64,000 nt of DNA from Prevotella sp. (GCA_017475005.1 JAFVGI010000027.1:1-64000); one strand, 5' to 3'. Counted from the first letter of the stretch, positions 39,994-49,384 are shown. Program-made: numbers and translations. Notes: generated by a model not told the origin, from the sequence alone.

Positions 39994-41121
39994 ATGAAAG
40001 CCATGTGGATGATGATATTCCTATTGTTACCCCTGTTGGGTATCGCCTATATTGCCTGGCACGTCTGGTGTCTGCTGCCATGTGCATGGTGGTGGAGAGT
40101 GTTAGCCATCACATTGCTGTCAGGCTCGTTCCTTACTATGACATTTGGTATGCGGGGACTTTACGACAGTATGCCGCTCAGTGTTGGCACCGCACTATAC
40201 GAAATAGGTACATCAAGTATCTTTATCATGATGTATCTGGTAATGCTGTTCCTGCTTCTCGACATCGGACGACTGTGCCATATCATTCCCCGCACCTTTT
40301 TATATAATAACTGGTACACCGCTCTTGGCATTACCATACTTATGGTAGGCGTCTTTGTCTATGGCAATATGCACTATCAGCACAAATATCGCCAGGAACT
40401 GACGCTGACCGCCAACCGTCCTTTAGCACGTCCCTTGAAACTGGTTATGGTCAGCGACCTGCACATAGGCTACCACAATCCTCGCACGGAACTCCACCGC
40501 TGGGTAGATATGATTAATGCAGAGAAACCAGACCTGATACTGATTGCCGGCGACATCATCGATATGAGCATGCGCCCTCTGAAGGAGGAGCGGATGCACG
40601 AGGAGTTCCAACGGCTCTCAGCTCCCGTCTATGCCTGCTTAGGCAACCACGAATACTACAGTGGCGAGCCTGGTGCCCAGCAGTTTTATCGCGATGCGGG
40701 CATCCACCTGCTACGCGATAGTGCCGTCACCATTGGCGACCTGTGTATCATAGGGCGCGACGACCGCACCAACAGGCACCGCAAATCACTGGGCAAGATA
40801 GTCAACGAGAACAAATCACTTATCTCCAATTCCTCGTTTCTCATCCTGTTAGACCATCAGCCCTACCATCTGGAGCAGGCCGAGCAACAGCATATTGACT
40901 TCCAGTTCAGTGGTCACACCCATCACGGACAAGTGTGGCCCATCTCGTGGATTACGGAAAACATATACGAGTGTGCCTTTGGAAGCCATCAACGTGGCAA
41001 TACCCGCTATTACGTCAGCAGCGGATTAGGCATCTGGGGCGGCAAGTTCCGCATTGGCACCCGCTCTGAGTACATCGTGGCAGAGGTGAAAAGCATTTCG
41101 ACCTCATCGCCGGCGCAATAG
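39994..41121 (+). CDS. Membrane-anchored metallophosphoesterase (YkuE-like)
   Basis: A 375-residue protein with about four N-terminal transmembrane helices (residues 1-130) and a metallophosphoesterase domain. Its motifs are MVSDLHIGYH, IAGDIIDM, CLGNHEYY and FSGHTHHGQVWP, the full dinuclear-metal set. The arrangement resembles YkuE/YaeI-type phosphoesterases, some of which act on lipids such as UDP-2,3-diacylglucosamine; the substrate here is not shown. A 49-bp gap separates it from the MFS gene, which is probably cotranscribed. Confidence 0.88.
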   Translation: MKAMWMMIFLLLPLLGIAYIAWHVWCLLPCAWWWRVLAITLLSGSFLTMTFGMRGLYDSMPLSVGTALYEIGTSSIFIMMYLVMLFLLLDIGRLCHIIPRTFLYNNWYTALGITILMVGVFVYGNMHYQHKYRQELTLTANRPLARPLKLVMVSDLHIGYHNPRTELHRWVDMINAEKPDLILIAGDIIDMSMRPLKEERMHEEFQRLSAPVYACLGNHEYYSGEPGAQQFYRDAGIHLLRDSAVTIGDLCIIGRDDRTNRHRKSLGKIVNENKSLISNSSFLILLDHQPYHLEQAEQQHIDFQFSGHTHHGQVWPISWITENIYECAFGSHQRGNTRYYVSSGLGIWGGKFRIGTRSEYIVAEVKSISTSSPAQ

Positions 41122-41170
41122 GCAAAGATTTAGTCGGTGAGAGATTCAAGAACAACAAAACAATAACAAG

Positions 41171-42358
41171 ATGACTGATATTATAAAAGATTACAGTAGC
41201 ACCAAGCGAGCCTGTTACCTGGGGTTTGTGACTCAGGCAATCGTAGCCAACTTCACACCCCTTCTGTTCATTGCTTTTCATCGTGAGTATGGGATTCCTA
41301 TAGCCAGCATGGCACTCATTCCGGCAGTCTTTTATGCCGTACAACTGTTTGTAGATTTCCTGTGTGCCAAATTCAAGGACATCGACTACCGCAAGAACAT
41401 CATCATATCTGAGGTAACATCAGCCTTGGGACTAGCCGGCATGGCATTTTTGCCTGCACTGTTCCCGGAACCGCTCGTAGGTATTCTAATCTGTGTCATC
41501 ATCTATGCCATCGGCAGCGGACTGATAGAAGTGCTATGCAGCCCTATAATCGAAGCCTGCCCGTTTCCCAACAAGGAGGGCATGATGAGCCTGCTTCATT
41601 CCTTCTATTGCTGGGGAGTAGTAGGGGTTGTCCTGGGTTCTACGCTGTTCTTCGCTCTGTTTGGCCTTCATAACTGGCGCATCCTGACATGCCTTTGGGC
41701 ATTGATTCCGCTATATAATATCATCAATTTTGCCACATGCCCCATTGAACCCATTGTGCAGGATTCGGAGGGAATGAGTATGAGCCAGCTGCTTAAGAAT
41801 CGGACGTTCCTGCCCTTTCTTATCTTGATGGTGGCAACTGGTGCCTCCGAAGCATCTATGGCACAATGGGCATCGGCATTTGCAGAAGTGTCACTGGGTG
41901 TTGACAAGGCAATCGGTGACTTGGCAGGGCCTTGCGCATTTGCTTTCTTCATGGGGCTGGGACGAATGTGGTATGGCAAAAAGGGGCAGAATCTCGATCT
42001 CTCGTCATATATGACATTGGCCGGCATTCTTTGCTTCGCCTCCTACCTGCTGGCCTCCCTGTCGTCCATACCCCTAATCTCTTTTATTGGCTGTATGTTA
42101 AGCGGACTTGCCGTTGCAATCATGTGGCCTGGCTCTATAAGCCTTACATCCGCCCACATTCCACAAGGCGGAACGGCATTGTTTGCATTGTTAGCCCTCG
42201 CAGGCGATGTCGGTGGAACAGCAGGACCATCCCTCGTAGGCATTTGCACCAGCTCTGCCGAAAACAACATACAAAGCGGACTTCTTGCCGCCTCCGTCTT
42301 TCCCGTTATTCTTGTTGCCTGTCTTATCTATATTCGTTACAAAAAAGCGCAGCGCTGA
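41171..42358 (+). CDS. MFS transporter
   Basis: A 395-residue integral membrane protein with about twelve hydrophobic segments and the general major-facilitator layout. The loop FLCAKFKDIDYRKN after helix 2 corresponds to the MFS signature, and GGTALFALLALAGDVGGTAG lies in a late helix. It resembles the sugar/fucose-permease-like branch, but the substrate cannot be inferred. It follows the metallophosphoesterase gene. Downstream begins a 1.2-kb gene-free region. Confidence 0.85.
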   Translation: MTDIIKDYSSTKRACYLGFVTQAIVANFTPLLFIAFHREYGIPIASMALIPAVFYAVQLFVDFLCAKFKDIDYRKNIIISEVTSALGLAGMAFLPALFPEPLVGILICVIIYAIGSGLIEVLCSPIIEACPFPNKEGMMSLLHSFYCWGVVGVVLGSTLFFALFGLHNWRILTCLWALIPLYNIINFATCPIEPIVQDSEGMSMSQLLKNRTFLPFLILMVATGASEASMAQWASAFAEVSLGVDKAIGDLAGPCAFAFFMGLGRMWYGKKGQNLDLSSYMTLAGILCFASYLLASLSSIPLISFIGCMLSGLAVAIMWPGSISLTSAHIPQGGTALFALLALAGDVGGTAGPSLVGICTSSAENNIQSGLLAASVFPVILVACLIYIRYKKAQR

Positions 42359-42639
42359 AGCCTTGGCATAGCAAATACGCCCCCAACATTTGTACAGATA
42401 CAGGCATGAAAGGCCAGAAGCCCACAGAATACTACAAGAAAATGCCGTTCCGAAAATCAAGATCTGTAGAACACAGTCACCATAGCGAAAAGGCGCAAGT
42501 CGCTGATTAGCAAGAAAAATCAAGTTCAAAGCGTTAAAGTTGGGTTAAATATCTCTGCACATAATCCACCACTTCCATAAGATATTTTCTGAAACGCTTA
42601 TCATGAAGGCTGAGAATTCTGAAACTTCAAAAGCTCTAA

Positions 42640-42888
42640 AAGGCCTTGTAGGGAAGAGGTTTTATGAATTTTGTTTCAGTTTCAGTTGTTTCAATAAAAA
42701 ATGACACCCTATTTTCTCTTCTTTTAATTATATATATTATTGATTATTAATTATTTATATATTATATGTGTATTTGAGAAAAAGGTACCCCTCAAAAAAT
42801 AACTGAAACAACTGAAACTGAAACGCCATGTCTCCTAAAAGGCAGATTTTCAACAAGTTGCAATTTTGCTTATTCCTTACAAGGCCTT
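42640..42888. repeat. Nested inverted repeats around an AT-rich core
   Basis: A 21-bp sequence at 42673-42693 (built of GTTTCA units) recurs as an exact inverted copy at 42804-42824. Outside it, AAGGCCTTGTAGGGAA (about 42640-42655) has an inverted partner at 42873-42888 with one mismatch. The 110-bp centre is very AT-rich. The architecture suggests a degenerate mobile element or an origin-like structure; no transposase is near. Confidence 0.75.
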
Positions 42889-43044
42889 GAAATAGGACAA
42901 GACCTATCAGTTTTTGGCTTAAAATAGGCTCAAAAAGCGTGCAGGAAGCCCTTGTTTCTATACTTTTTCCTTTACAAAATGGCGCATCGAAATCTCGATT
43001 GGGGGGCTTAATGTCACAAAAGTGATACTCTCATTTCTGTAAGT

Positions 43045-43075
43045 GGGGTTGTAAAAATTATTTTTTAGCAACCCC
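43045..43075. repeat. GGGGTTG/CAACCCC hairpin
   Basis: GGGGTTG (43045-43051) and CAACCCC (43069-43075) flank an A/T stretch that can also pair. CCTAGGGG follows, overlapping the right arm. No gene ends here, so a terminator role is not supported. Confidence 0.55.
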
Positions 43076-43090
43076 TAGGGGAAAAAATGG

Positions 43091-43133
43091 TCTATGCTAC
43101 GCCTACGCTCGGCCTACGCTACGCCTATGCTAT
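43091..43133. repeat. CCTACGC-rich direct repeats
   Basis: CTATGC, CTACGC and CCTACGC units are repeated about six times, in a GC-rich island inside AT-rich DNA. The two halves are nearly direct copies (GCTACGCCTACGCTCGGC and CTACGCTACGCCTATGC). Confidence 0.6.
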
Positions 43134-43400
43134 ACAAACGATATCCCTACCCTATTTTACATCACAAAAATCCTATCGATCAGAGTTTAAATGAGAAATG
43201 CATAATTATGCAAAAAATCGGATGGTCTTGAAAATTTTGCGGGATAGTTATAAAAATATTTTTCCCTAGGGAGAGAAAATTTTTTCCCTCGAAGGGAAAA
43301 TAATTTTTCAAGCCTATGGAAAAATTTCGGGAAACTAATGAATAAAAATGCAATCGTGCATAGATATGCATTTCTTGTAATATAACAGAAAAAAAACTTT

Positions 43401-43541
43401 TTTCCTGAGATACTCACTTTGTTGTGGAGAAAGCCAGCATTTATAGGGCTTGAGGCGAGTGAGGTATCTCGGAGATACCTCACTCTGATAACGAATTCAT
43501 TATCAGTTCATTAAACCAAAAAAAGTGAGTATCTCAAGAAA
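43401..43541. mobile_element. MITE-like element with 20-bp terminal inverted repeats
   Basis: TTTCCTGAGATACTCACTTT (43401-43420) and its inverted partner near 43522-43541 differ by one base and bound a 141-bp segment. Inside is a 29-bp near-perfect palindrome: GAGTGAGGTATCTC, one base, GAGATACCTCACTC. A shorter palindrome, TGATAA...TTATCA, follows it. The right end overlaps the last codons of the nuclease gene (stop at 43534). No target-site duplication could be verified, so mobility is inferred. Confidence 0.6.
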
Positions 43542-44391
43542 TTTCAGCAAAGTCGCAGGTGCGGAGTTTTTCGGTGACATCGGGGACGGTTCTCTTCTCG
43601 AAGGTGCCGTCTTCCTTGAGCCAGATGAGCTTGCGGTCGATGACCTTCAGCCCGATGTCCTCAAGCATCAGGGCATAGAGCGACAGCTGAATAGTATAGA
43701 GGCTGAGGTCTTGTTCTACAAGGTCGTCAAAAGGCTCGCGGAGGTATTTGCCGAAACGAAGATTCAACTCGTTCTCAAGACATTTGTTTGTCTTATAATC
43801 GAAAATTACAAAGCCTGCTTTCTCTGGTTTCCCTCCCCCATCGTAGTAATACAGCATATCGAAAGTGCCGCAGACCTTCTGAGAAAGATTACGCGAGGCA
43901 TCGGGATTCTTGCCGCTATAGATGCGCGCCTCGTTGAGCACAAGATGATAAGAAGGTGGCAAAGCATCAAGGAACTTTACTACTGCCTCCTCCTTCGGAT
44001 GTATTGGAGCCAGATAGCAATATTCCTCACTATACTGTCCCTTGACACTATCCCTTATCATCTCAGGATGTCCGGCACGCAAGTATGCCAGGCTCTCTCC
44101 GAATTCGTGTGTCTTGGTACCAAGTGAGGTAGCCCGAAAAGAATTCTGCCGCCACTGTCTTATCCAGTACTCCGGAGTCTCCCCATGACGTTCTGCATAT
44201 CGCATCGCCTGAAGCTCTTCGTCAAAAGGCTCACGGATGAACCGATGAGCCAACTGTGTGACGGAGGGCAGCTGGCAGCCGTCGAGGATGTATATATGAC
44301 CATCCTCATGGAATTCAAGGTCACTGAACTCCATGAGGATGCGTTCGCGTGTCTCAGCTACAATAGCCGGTTCGCCTTTTACTGAGAACAT
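43534..44391 (-). CDS. RecB/Cas4-like PD-(D/E)XK nuclease family protein
   Basis: A 285-residue protein with the RecB-type nuclease core: H95 in GTKTHEFGES, E154 in LNEARI, D178 in GTFDML, D198-Y-K200 in FDYKTNK, and the accessory QxxxY motif Q235-LSL-Y239. This set matches the Cas4/AddB/RecB exonuclease branch, including phage exonucleases. The N-terminal about 60 residues (EFSDLEFHEDGHIYILDG) resemble the entry segment of stand-alone versions. It lies 27 bp after hppA in the same direction, an unrelated partner, and its end is overlapped by a MITE-like element. Role in repair, defence or a lost mobile element cannot be decided. Confidence 0.8.
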   Translation of the reverse strand: MFSVKGEPAIVAETRERILMEFSDLEFHEDGHIYILDGCQLPSVTQLAHRFIREPFDEELQAMRYAERHGETPEYWIRQWRQNSFRATSLGTKTHEFGESLAYLRAGHPEMIRDSVKGQYSEEYCYLAPIHPKEEAVVKFLDALPPSYHLVLNEARIYSGKNPDASRNLSQKVCGTFDMLYYYDGGGKPEKAGFVIFDYKTNKCLENELNLRFGKYLREPFDDLVEQDLSLYTIQLSLYALMLEDIGLKVIDRKLIWLKEDGTFEKRTVPDVTEKLRTCDFAEIS

Positions 44392-44397
44392 AACTCA

Positions 44398-44425
44398 ATT
44401 TGAACTTTGAATTATGAATTATCCG
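44398..44425. repeat. Heptanucleotide repeat between hppA and the nuclease gene
   Basis: ATTTGAA, CTTTGAA, TTATGAA and TTATCCG follow in 7-bp register and fill the short gap, reaching into the hppA stop codon. Confidence 0.65.
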
Positions 44426-46611
44426 AAGGCGATTGTCAGGCCTGCCATTACGATACTTACCATTGACATGAGCTTGATGAGGATGTTAAGTGATGGGCCG
44501 CTGGTATCTTTGAATGGGTCACCAACAGTATCACCTACGATGGTAGCCTTGTGAGCAAAGGAGCCCTTACCTCCGAAGTTACCCTCTTCCACCATCTTCT
44601 TCGCATTATCCCAGGCGCCACCTGCATTTGCCATAAAGACAGCCAGAGTGAAGCCACAGGTAAGACCGCCTACGAGAAGTCCCAGAACGCCTGCAACGCC
44701 AAGCACGCAACCTACGACGATAGGAATAGCGATAGCGAGGAGAGAAGGGAATATCATCTCTGCCTGTGCAGCACGAGTAGAGATTTCCACGCAAGAGCCA
44801 TAGTCAGGAGTAGCCTTTCCTTCAAGGATTCCCTTTATCTCGCGGAACTGACGGCGCACCTCTTCCACCATCTTCTGTGCAGCACGTCCTACAGCCTCCA
44901 TAGTAAGACCACAGAACAGGAAGGCTGCCATACCTCCGATGAAGGCACCAACGAGAACCTTTGGATTCATCAGGGTAACCTGGAAGTAGTTCATGAAGTC
45001 AGGAATAGTAGCCTGTGCAGCACTAATCGCCTCACCCTTGAGGTTTGTGAGCTGCATACCAGTACGCTCCATAGCAATCTTCACCTCTTCTATATAAGAA
45101 GCCAGCAAAGCCAAAGCAGTGAGGGCAGCAGAACCGATAGCAAAGCCCTTACCTGTTGCAGCAGTAGTATTTCCCAAAGCATCGAGGGCATCAGTGCGAT
45201 GACGCACATCCTCACCCAGTTCACTCATTTCTGCATTACCGCCAGCATTATCAGCGATAGGACCATAAGCATCAGTAGCAAGGGTGATGCCAAGTGTTGA
45301 CAGCATACCAACAGCAGCAATACCAATGCCATAAAGACCCTTTGACAAAGCAGCAGCAGACATTTCAGTATCGAAGCCGTTTGCAAAGAGATAGCTCAAC
45401 ATAATTGCTACACCAATAGTGACAACAGGAATGCAGGTAGAAATCATACCTGTTCCGATACCCTTGATGATAACAGTAGCAGAACCTGTAAGACCTGCCT
45501 CAGAAATCTTCTGAGTTGGCTTGTAGCTGTGAGAAGTATAGTATTCTGTTGCCTGTCCTATTACGACACCAGCCACCAAACCTGTTATTACTGAGAATGA
45601 CAAGCCGAGCCAGTTTTCGATACCCAACAGGTAAAGGATAGCAAATGTAGCAGCAGCTATGAAGAGTGCTGACACATTAGTACCCACAGAAAGAGAATGA
45701 AGCAGATCCTTCATTGTTGCGCCCTCTTTGGTACGAACGAGGTAGATGCCGAAGATGCTGAGGAACACGCCAACAGCAGCAATAAGCATAGGAGCGATGA
45801 CAGCCTTCAGCTGCATGTCTGGAGCCATAGCGAAGGCAGTAGCACCAAGGGCAGCAGTAGAAAGGATAGAGCCGCAATAGCTCTCATACAGGTCAGCTCC
45901 CATACCAGCAACATCACCTACATTATCGCCCACATTATCAGCAATAGTAGCAGGATTGCGAGGGTCATCCTCTGGGATATCAGCCTCAACCTTTCCCACG
46001 ATATCAGCACCAACGTCAGCAGCTTTAGTATAGATACCGCCACCAACACGAGCAAAGAGAGCCTGTGTAGAAGCACCCATACCAAAGGTCAGCATTGTTG
46101 TTGTGATAGTGATGAGTGCCATCTGGTCGCCATGATAGAAATGGCTCAATACGAGGAACCAGATTGCGATGTCAAGCAATCCGAGACCTACGACAGTAAG
46201 ACCCATCACAGCACCGCTGCGGAAGGCTATCTTCAGACCGCCGTCAAGACTCTTACGGGCTGCATTGGCTGTACGTGCGCTGGCATAGGTTGCCGTCTTC
46301 ATGCCGAAGAAGCCAGCAAGACCAGAGAAGAAACCACCAGTAAGGAAAGCAAATGGCACCCAAGGATTCTGCACCTTAAGCACATAAGCCATAAATGAGA
46401 AGATTACAGCAAGCACCACGAAGACTATCGTAACGACTTTGTACTGCTGTTTCAGATAAGCCATAGCGCCACTGCGCACATGACCTGCAATTTCACGCAT
46501 ACGAGGCGAGCCTTCATCTGCCGACATCATCTGGCGGAAGAAGTACCACGCCATACTTAGTGCCACAAGCGATGCTATAGGCACCAACCAAAAAGCTAAT
46601 GGAGTGTTCAT
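44419..46611 (-). CDS. hppA: Membrane-bound ion-translocating inorganic pyrophosphatase
   Basis: A 730-residue membrane pyrophosphatase with about 16 transmembrane helices. It couples PPi hydrolysis to H+ and/or Na+ export. The catalytic loops are visible: [39 protein letters not shown], and the C-terminal acidic loops near [10 protein letters not shown] and [15 protein letters not shown]. The segment [10 protein letters not shown] has Ala and Gly at the positions that in K+-independent enzymes are Lys and Thr, so this should be a K+-dependent form. Ion specificity is not settled. A heptad repeat lies upstream of its start (46622-46650). Confidence 0.96.
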   Translation of the reverse strand: MNTPLAFWLVPIASLVALSMAWYFFRQMMSADEGSPRMREIAGHVRSGAMAYLKQQYKVVTIVFVVLAVIFSFMAYVLKVQNPWVPFAFLTGGFFSGLAGFFGMKTATYASARTANAARKSLDGGLKIAFRSGAVMGLTVVGLGLLDIAIWFLVLSHFYHGDQMALITITTTMLTFGMGASTQALFARVGGGIYTKAADVGADIVGKVEADIPEDDPRNPATIADNVGDNVGDVAGMGADLYESYCGSILSTAALGATAFAMAPDMQLKAVIAPMLIAAVGVFLSIFGIYLVRTKEGATMKDLLHSLSVGTNVSALFIAAATFAILYLLGIENWLGLSFSVITGLVAGVVIGQATEYYTSHSYKPTQKISEAGLTGSATVIIKGIGTGMISTCIPVVTIGVAIMLSYLFANGFDTEMSAAALSKGLYGIGIAAVGMLSTLGITLATDAYGPIADNAGGNAEMSELGEDVRHRTDALDALGNTTAATGKGFAIGSAALTALALLASYIEEVKIAMERTGMQLTNLKGEAISAAQATIPDFMNYFQVTLMNPKVLVGAFIGGMAAFLFCGLTMEAVGRAAQKMVEEVRRQFREIKGILEGKATPDYGSCVEISTRAAQAEMIFPSLLAIAIPIVVGCVLGVAGVLGLLVGGLTCGFTLAVFMANAGGAWDNAKKMVEEGNFGGKGSFAHKATIVGDTVGDPFKDTSGPSLNILIKLMSMVSIVMAGLTIAFG

Positions 46612-46621
46612 GTTTTATTTA

Positions 46622-46650
46622 ATTGATAATTGAAAATTGATAATTATTCA
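46622..46650. repeat. Heptanucleotide repeat upstream of hppA
   Basis: ATTGATA, ATTGAAA, ATTGATA and ATTATTC lie in strict 7-bp register in the gap between the fimbrillin-like gene and hppA. Confidence 0.75.
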
Positions 46651-46690
46651 TTCAGTGCTTAACAGAATATTGGTTCTATTTTTCCTAAAC

Positions 46691-47974
46691 CTACTCTACA
46701 TACACAGTCATCGTTGATTCATTGTCGTCAACTGTTTTTGCCGTAAGGGTTGTTGAGCCTATACCTACAGCGGTGAGAGTCTTACCGTCCTCAGAGACTT
46801 CTATCACACCTGGGGTACCAATGTTGAAGGTCAGTTTCCTGTTCGTAGGAGCAGGAGTCTCCCACTTGCAGTATTGTTTCAATTCAATCTGCTGATTCTT
46901 GGCAAGAGTAATCTGAGGGGTTGTAAAGTTCATCACACCCGTAATAGCCTGTGATGTCCACAGATTAGCCTCTTCATCACTCATAGGACCATAGATATAG
47001 ATATTGTCACCTGGCTGAATTGACTTTCCCTGGAACTTTCTCCAGTAAGCCACCTGCCCACCGCCACCCAAGGCAGCATTTGCCGTAATGCCAGGATAGG
47101 TACGGGCATTGACACACATCACGATGGTGATGTCACCATTCTCGTCAGGGGCCATATTGCCGTAATACACAGCATCAATAATCTTCGGATCATCAGGCCT
47201 TTTCTTATAAACCATATTATCAGATCCTTTAAGAGCGTTTCCGCTACTGGCATCCCTGAAGGTCTGTGAATCCGGCATATACCTGACAATCTGACCCAGA
47301 GTCAGCGTCTTGGACTTATTGTAATTGGCATTAGTTCCTCCTGCATTATCCACACCACCAGGCATAGTGCCCTCTAAATGGTTTCGGATTTGTACAGCAT
47401 CAATGTATGCTCCCTTGATATGTATCTTGGCCATAGGTCTTGTAAAGTTGAGGAAAATGTCAATGACACCATTTTCATCTACTGTGTATTTTCCTTCTTT
47501 AGTGAACAGGAGGTCCCTTACCTTACCGCCTGCATAAGAGGTCAAGTCCGTCGAGGCTGTATTATTCATATGAAACTTTGATGGCTTTAGGTGTGTCAAG
47601 TCAAGATAATCACCACTCATAGCAAACGTCACTTTACCGCCAGCGGGGTTGAAGTCTTGCATGCCAGCATTCGTGTACCACTCCTCAAAGGTCCATGCAG
47701 CGCCGTCATAGATTGCCTTGATGCCTTTGTCGTTAACATCTGTTTCAGGGCCACCATCAAGCAAGAAGAATATCATATCACCTTTTGCCCAGGCGGTCTT
47801 GTCGTCGGAAGGCTCGTCATAACGTGTACCTCCATCTATGGTTGCATGAAGGCGTATTTTCTGACCATCAGCAGGAATAGTCTCTGCTATGCCAGACTCT
47901 TCGAGCGAAGAGCATGCCGTAAACGCTGAAGTCAACGCGAATAGCAATATATATATGTACTTTTTTATCTTCAT
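46691..47974 (-). CDS. Fimbrillin-like lipoprotein with C-terminal Ig-like (BIG2) domain
   Basis: A 427-residue lipoprotein (lipobox FTAC at residue 21). The N-terminal region has features of the Bacteroidetes fimbrillin/Mfa-like family: IRLHATIDGGTRYDEPSDDK, then WAKGDMIFFL and a FNFTRPMAKIHIKG-like segment (LNFTRPMAKIHIKG). The last about 85 residues form a BIG2-type Ig-like domain (ITLAKNQQIELKQY, VIEVSEDGKTLTAVGIGSTT). It is probably a surface adhesin or pilus-related subunit. It lies 16 bp after the shorter Ig-like lipoprotein gene at 47991, and both may follow rnhB in one transcript. Confidence 0.8.
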   Translation of the reverse strand: MKIKKYIYILLFALTSAFTACSSLEESGIAETIPADGQKIRLHATIDGGTRYDEPSDDKTAWAKGDMIFFLLDGGPETDVNDKGIKAIYDGAAWTFEEWYTNAGMQDFNPAGGKVTFAMSGDYLDLTHLKPSKFHMNNTASTDLTSYAGGKVRDLLFTKEGKYTVDENGVIDIFLNFTRPMAKIHIKGAYIDAVQIRNHLEGTMPGGVDNAGGTNANYNKSKTLTLGQIVRYMPDSQTFRDASSGNALKGSDNMVYKKRPDDPKIIDAVYYGNMAPDENGDITIVMCVNARTYPGITANAALGGGGQVAYWRKFQGKSIQPGDNIYIYGPMSDEEANLWTSQAITGVMNFTTPQITLAKNQQIELKQYCKWETPAPTNRKLTFNIGTPGVIEVSEDGKTLTAVGIGSTTLTAKTVDDNESTMTVYVE

Positions 47975-47990
47975 AGACTATTTATGTTGT

Positions 47991-48434
47991 TTACCATTGT
48001 TGTCTTTCTGGATAAGCTGGATATGGCACCCCAGAGAGATTGTCCACATTCACGATACACTCGGCCTTGATGCCCTGATCAACAGAAGTAACTGTTATCG
48101 TTACTTTTCCACCTCCCAGAAGTGGGTCATTGTCAGGATTAGATGTTATCTTACCATCCTCGACCTTGACAATTGAGGGATCGCTTGAGGTCCATGTTAC
48201 GTCTTTGCAACTGGCATTCTCAGGAGAAATGGTTACAGTAATAACATCTGTACTATTCCTCGACATGTTGATTTCATACTTGTCGAGAGCCACTCCTGTT
48301 ACCTCAACATAACCTGGCTCAGGTGGAAACTCGGAGCCAGAGTCAGAGTCAGAATCATCGGAGCAACATGCCGTGAAACATATTGCAGTCACAAGTCCTA
48401 ACATCAGAAATAGAATTTTACTTTTTGTGTCCAT
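47991..48434 (-). CDS. Small lipoprotein with one Ig-like (BIG2) domain
   Basis: A 147-residue lipoprotein: signal peptide and lipobox FTAC at about residue 23, an Asp/Ser-rich spacer (SDDSDSDSGSE), then one BIG2 fold. The BIG2 fold starts VEVTGVALDKYEINM and contains DVTWTSSDPSIVKVEDGKI and GGKVTITVTS. The end is atypical (VPYPAYPERQQW). It is 12 bp after rnhB and 16 bp before the fimbrillin-like gene, whose last domain is of the same type. The pair may be parts of one surface complex. Confidence 0.8.
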   Translation of the reverse strand: MDTKSKILFLMLGLVTAICFTACCSDDSDSDSGSEFPPEPGYVEVTGVALDKYEINMSRNSTDVITVTISPENASCKDVTWTSSDPSIVKVEDGKITSNPDNDPLLGGGKVTITVTSVDQGIKAECIVNVDNLSGVPYPAYPERQQW

Positions 48435-48446
48435 GTTAATTGGGTG

Positions 48447-49040
48447 TTATTCAAATCTAAACGTCATTCTGTGATAAGGTGTGGGGCCATATTTCTTTAT
48501 TGCCTCCCTATGTTTCTCTGTCGGATAGCCTTTGTTCTGCAGCCAGTCATACTGCGGATATTCCTCCGCCAGTTGTGCCATATAGTCGTCACGATATGTC
48601 TTGGCAAGGATGCTGGCAGCTGCTATCGACAAGTATTTTCCATCGCCTTTCACAATAGTGGCATGTGGCATTGCCATTATTCCGCCATCAGGATAGTATG
48701 GGTCGAACTTGTTGCCGTCTATTATCAGGAACTCTGGTCTTACCTTTAATTGATCCAAGGCTCTGTGCATAGCACGATACGAAGCATGCAAGATGTTTAT
48801 CTCGTCTATCTCCTGTGCCGTACACACCCCTACTGCCCATGCTACAGCGTCTCGTTCTATCTCTGTTCGCAATTGATAGCGAGTCTTCTCGCTCAGCTGT
48901 TTCGAATCATTAAGAATATCGTTGTGATAATCAGGCGGCAATATCACGGCAGCAGCATATACGCTGCCTGCCAGGCATCCTCGCCCAGCCTCGTCGCAAC
49001 CTGCTTCTACAACTCCTTTCTTATAATATGGCAACAGCAT
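48447..49040 (-). CDS. rnhB: Ribonuclease HII
   Basis: A 197-residue RNase HII that removes ribonucleotides and RNA primers from DNA. The catalytic signature [17 protein letters not shown] is near the N-terminus, followed by [11 protein letters not shown] and later [13 protein letters not shown] and [11 protein letters not shown]. The ATG at 49038-49040 is chosen because a promoter -7 element (49071-49078) overlaps the earlier in-frame ATG at 49073, which would not be transcribed. It is probably cotranscribed with the two downstream lipoprotein genes. Confidence 0.95.
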   Translation of the reverse strand: MLLPYYKKGVVEAGCDEAGRGCLAGSVYAAAVILPPDYHNDILNDSKQLSEKTRYQLRTEIERDAVAWAVGVCTAQEIDEINILHASYRAMHRALDQLKVRPEFLIIDGNKFDPYYPDGGIMAMPHATIVKGDGKYLSIAAASILAKTYRDDYMAQLAEEYPQYDWLQNKGYPTEKHREAIKKYGPTPYHRMTFRFE

Positions 49041-49070
49041 TGTTAGGGCATATTTAATTGTATGCGTGCA

Positions 49071-49100
49071 CAAAGGTACAAAAAAAATACGAAAACCAAA
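49071..49100 (-). promoter_or_regulatory. Promoter of rnhB
   Basis: The minus strand reads TTTG (complement of 49097-49100), 18 bp, then TACCTTTG (complement of 49071-49078). The leader to the chosen ATG is about 25 nt. Confidence 0.7.
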
Positions 49101-49180
49101 ACGAAAACTAAAACTTTTATACCTAAAACTTTATATTTCTTGCCTGCAGGAATCATTTTCCCCTAGGGAGAATTTATGTT

Positions 49181-49264
49181 CAAGGGCCTTAAACATATGT
49201 CCAAGGGTTGTGAACTACTGTCCAAGGACCTTGAACATAAGTTCTCGGGCCTTGAATACAAAAT
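49181..49264. repeat. 21-bp degenerate tandem repeat, 4 copies
   Basis: Units of 21 bp start at 49181, 49202, 49223 and 49244, with cores AAGGGCCTTAAAC, AAGGGTTGTGAAC, AAGGACCTTGAAC and CGGGCCTTGAATAC. Several cores are palindromic (AAGGGCCTT). Being a multiple of 3, the tract stays open in several frames, but no gene is supported. It lies between the divergent promoters of rnhB and the polysaccharide cluster, next to a CCCTAGGG string. Confidence 0.75.
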
Positions 49265-49352
49265 ATATCGGGGAGAAAGAGAAAATCCTTCTCGAAAAGA
49301 AGAAAAAACATCGGCGGAAAAGATGATTATATCTGCACTTTTGGATATTATT

Positions 49353-49384
49353 TTTGGGGATTTCAAATATTTTTTGTAACTTTG
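49353..49384 (+). promoter_or_regulatory. Promoter of the exopolysaccharide-type cluster
   Basis: TTTG at 49353-49356, 20 bp, then TAACTTTG at 49377-49384. The leader to the ATG at 49418 is about 28 nt. No other promoter is obvious within the five-gene run. Confidence 0.8.

Larger units (their letters stand above)
42359..43533. other. Gene-free, AT-rich repeat region
   Basis: About 1.17 kb without a credible gene; the open frames present are short, AT-driven and lack recognisable domains. The block holds nested inverted repeats (42640-42888), a GGGGTTG/CAACCCC hairpin (43045-43075), CCTACGC-type repeats (43091-43133), several CCCTAGGG strings and a MITE-like element (43401-43541). It looks like an accumulation site for small non-coding elements or the remnant of a lost mobile island. 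Confidence 0.7.

Noticed and set aside
42191-42529. Minus-strand open frame at the end of the MFS gene
   Set aside because: It is antisense to the transporter for most of its length and has no recognisable domain.
43180-43483. Short minus-strand frames in the repeat block
   Set aside because: AT-driven, Phe/Lys-rich translations spanning hairpins; no homology recognised.
42359-43541. Prophage or complete insertion sequence
   Set aside because: No integrase, transposase or structural gene was found; only inverted repeats and short AT-rich frames are present.
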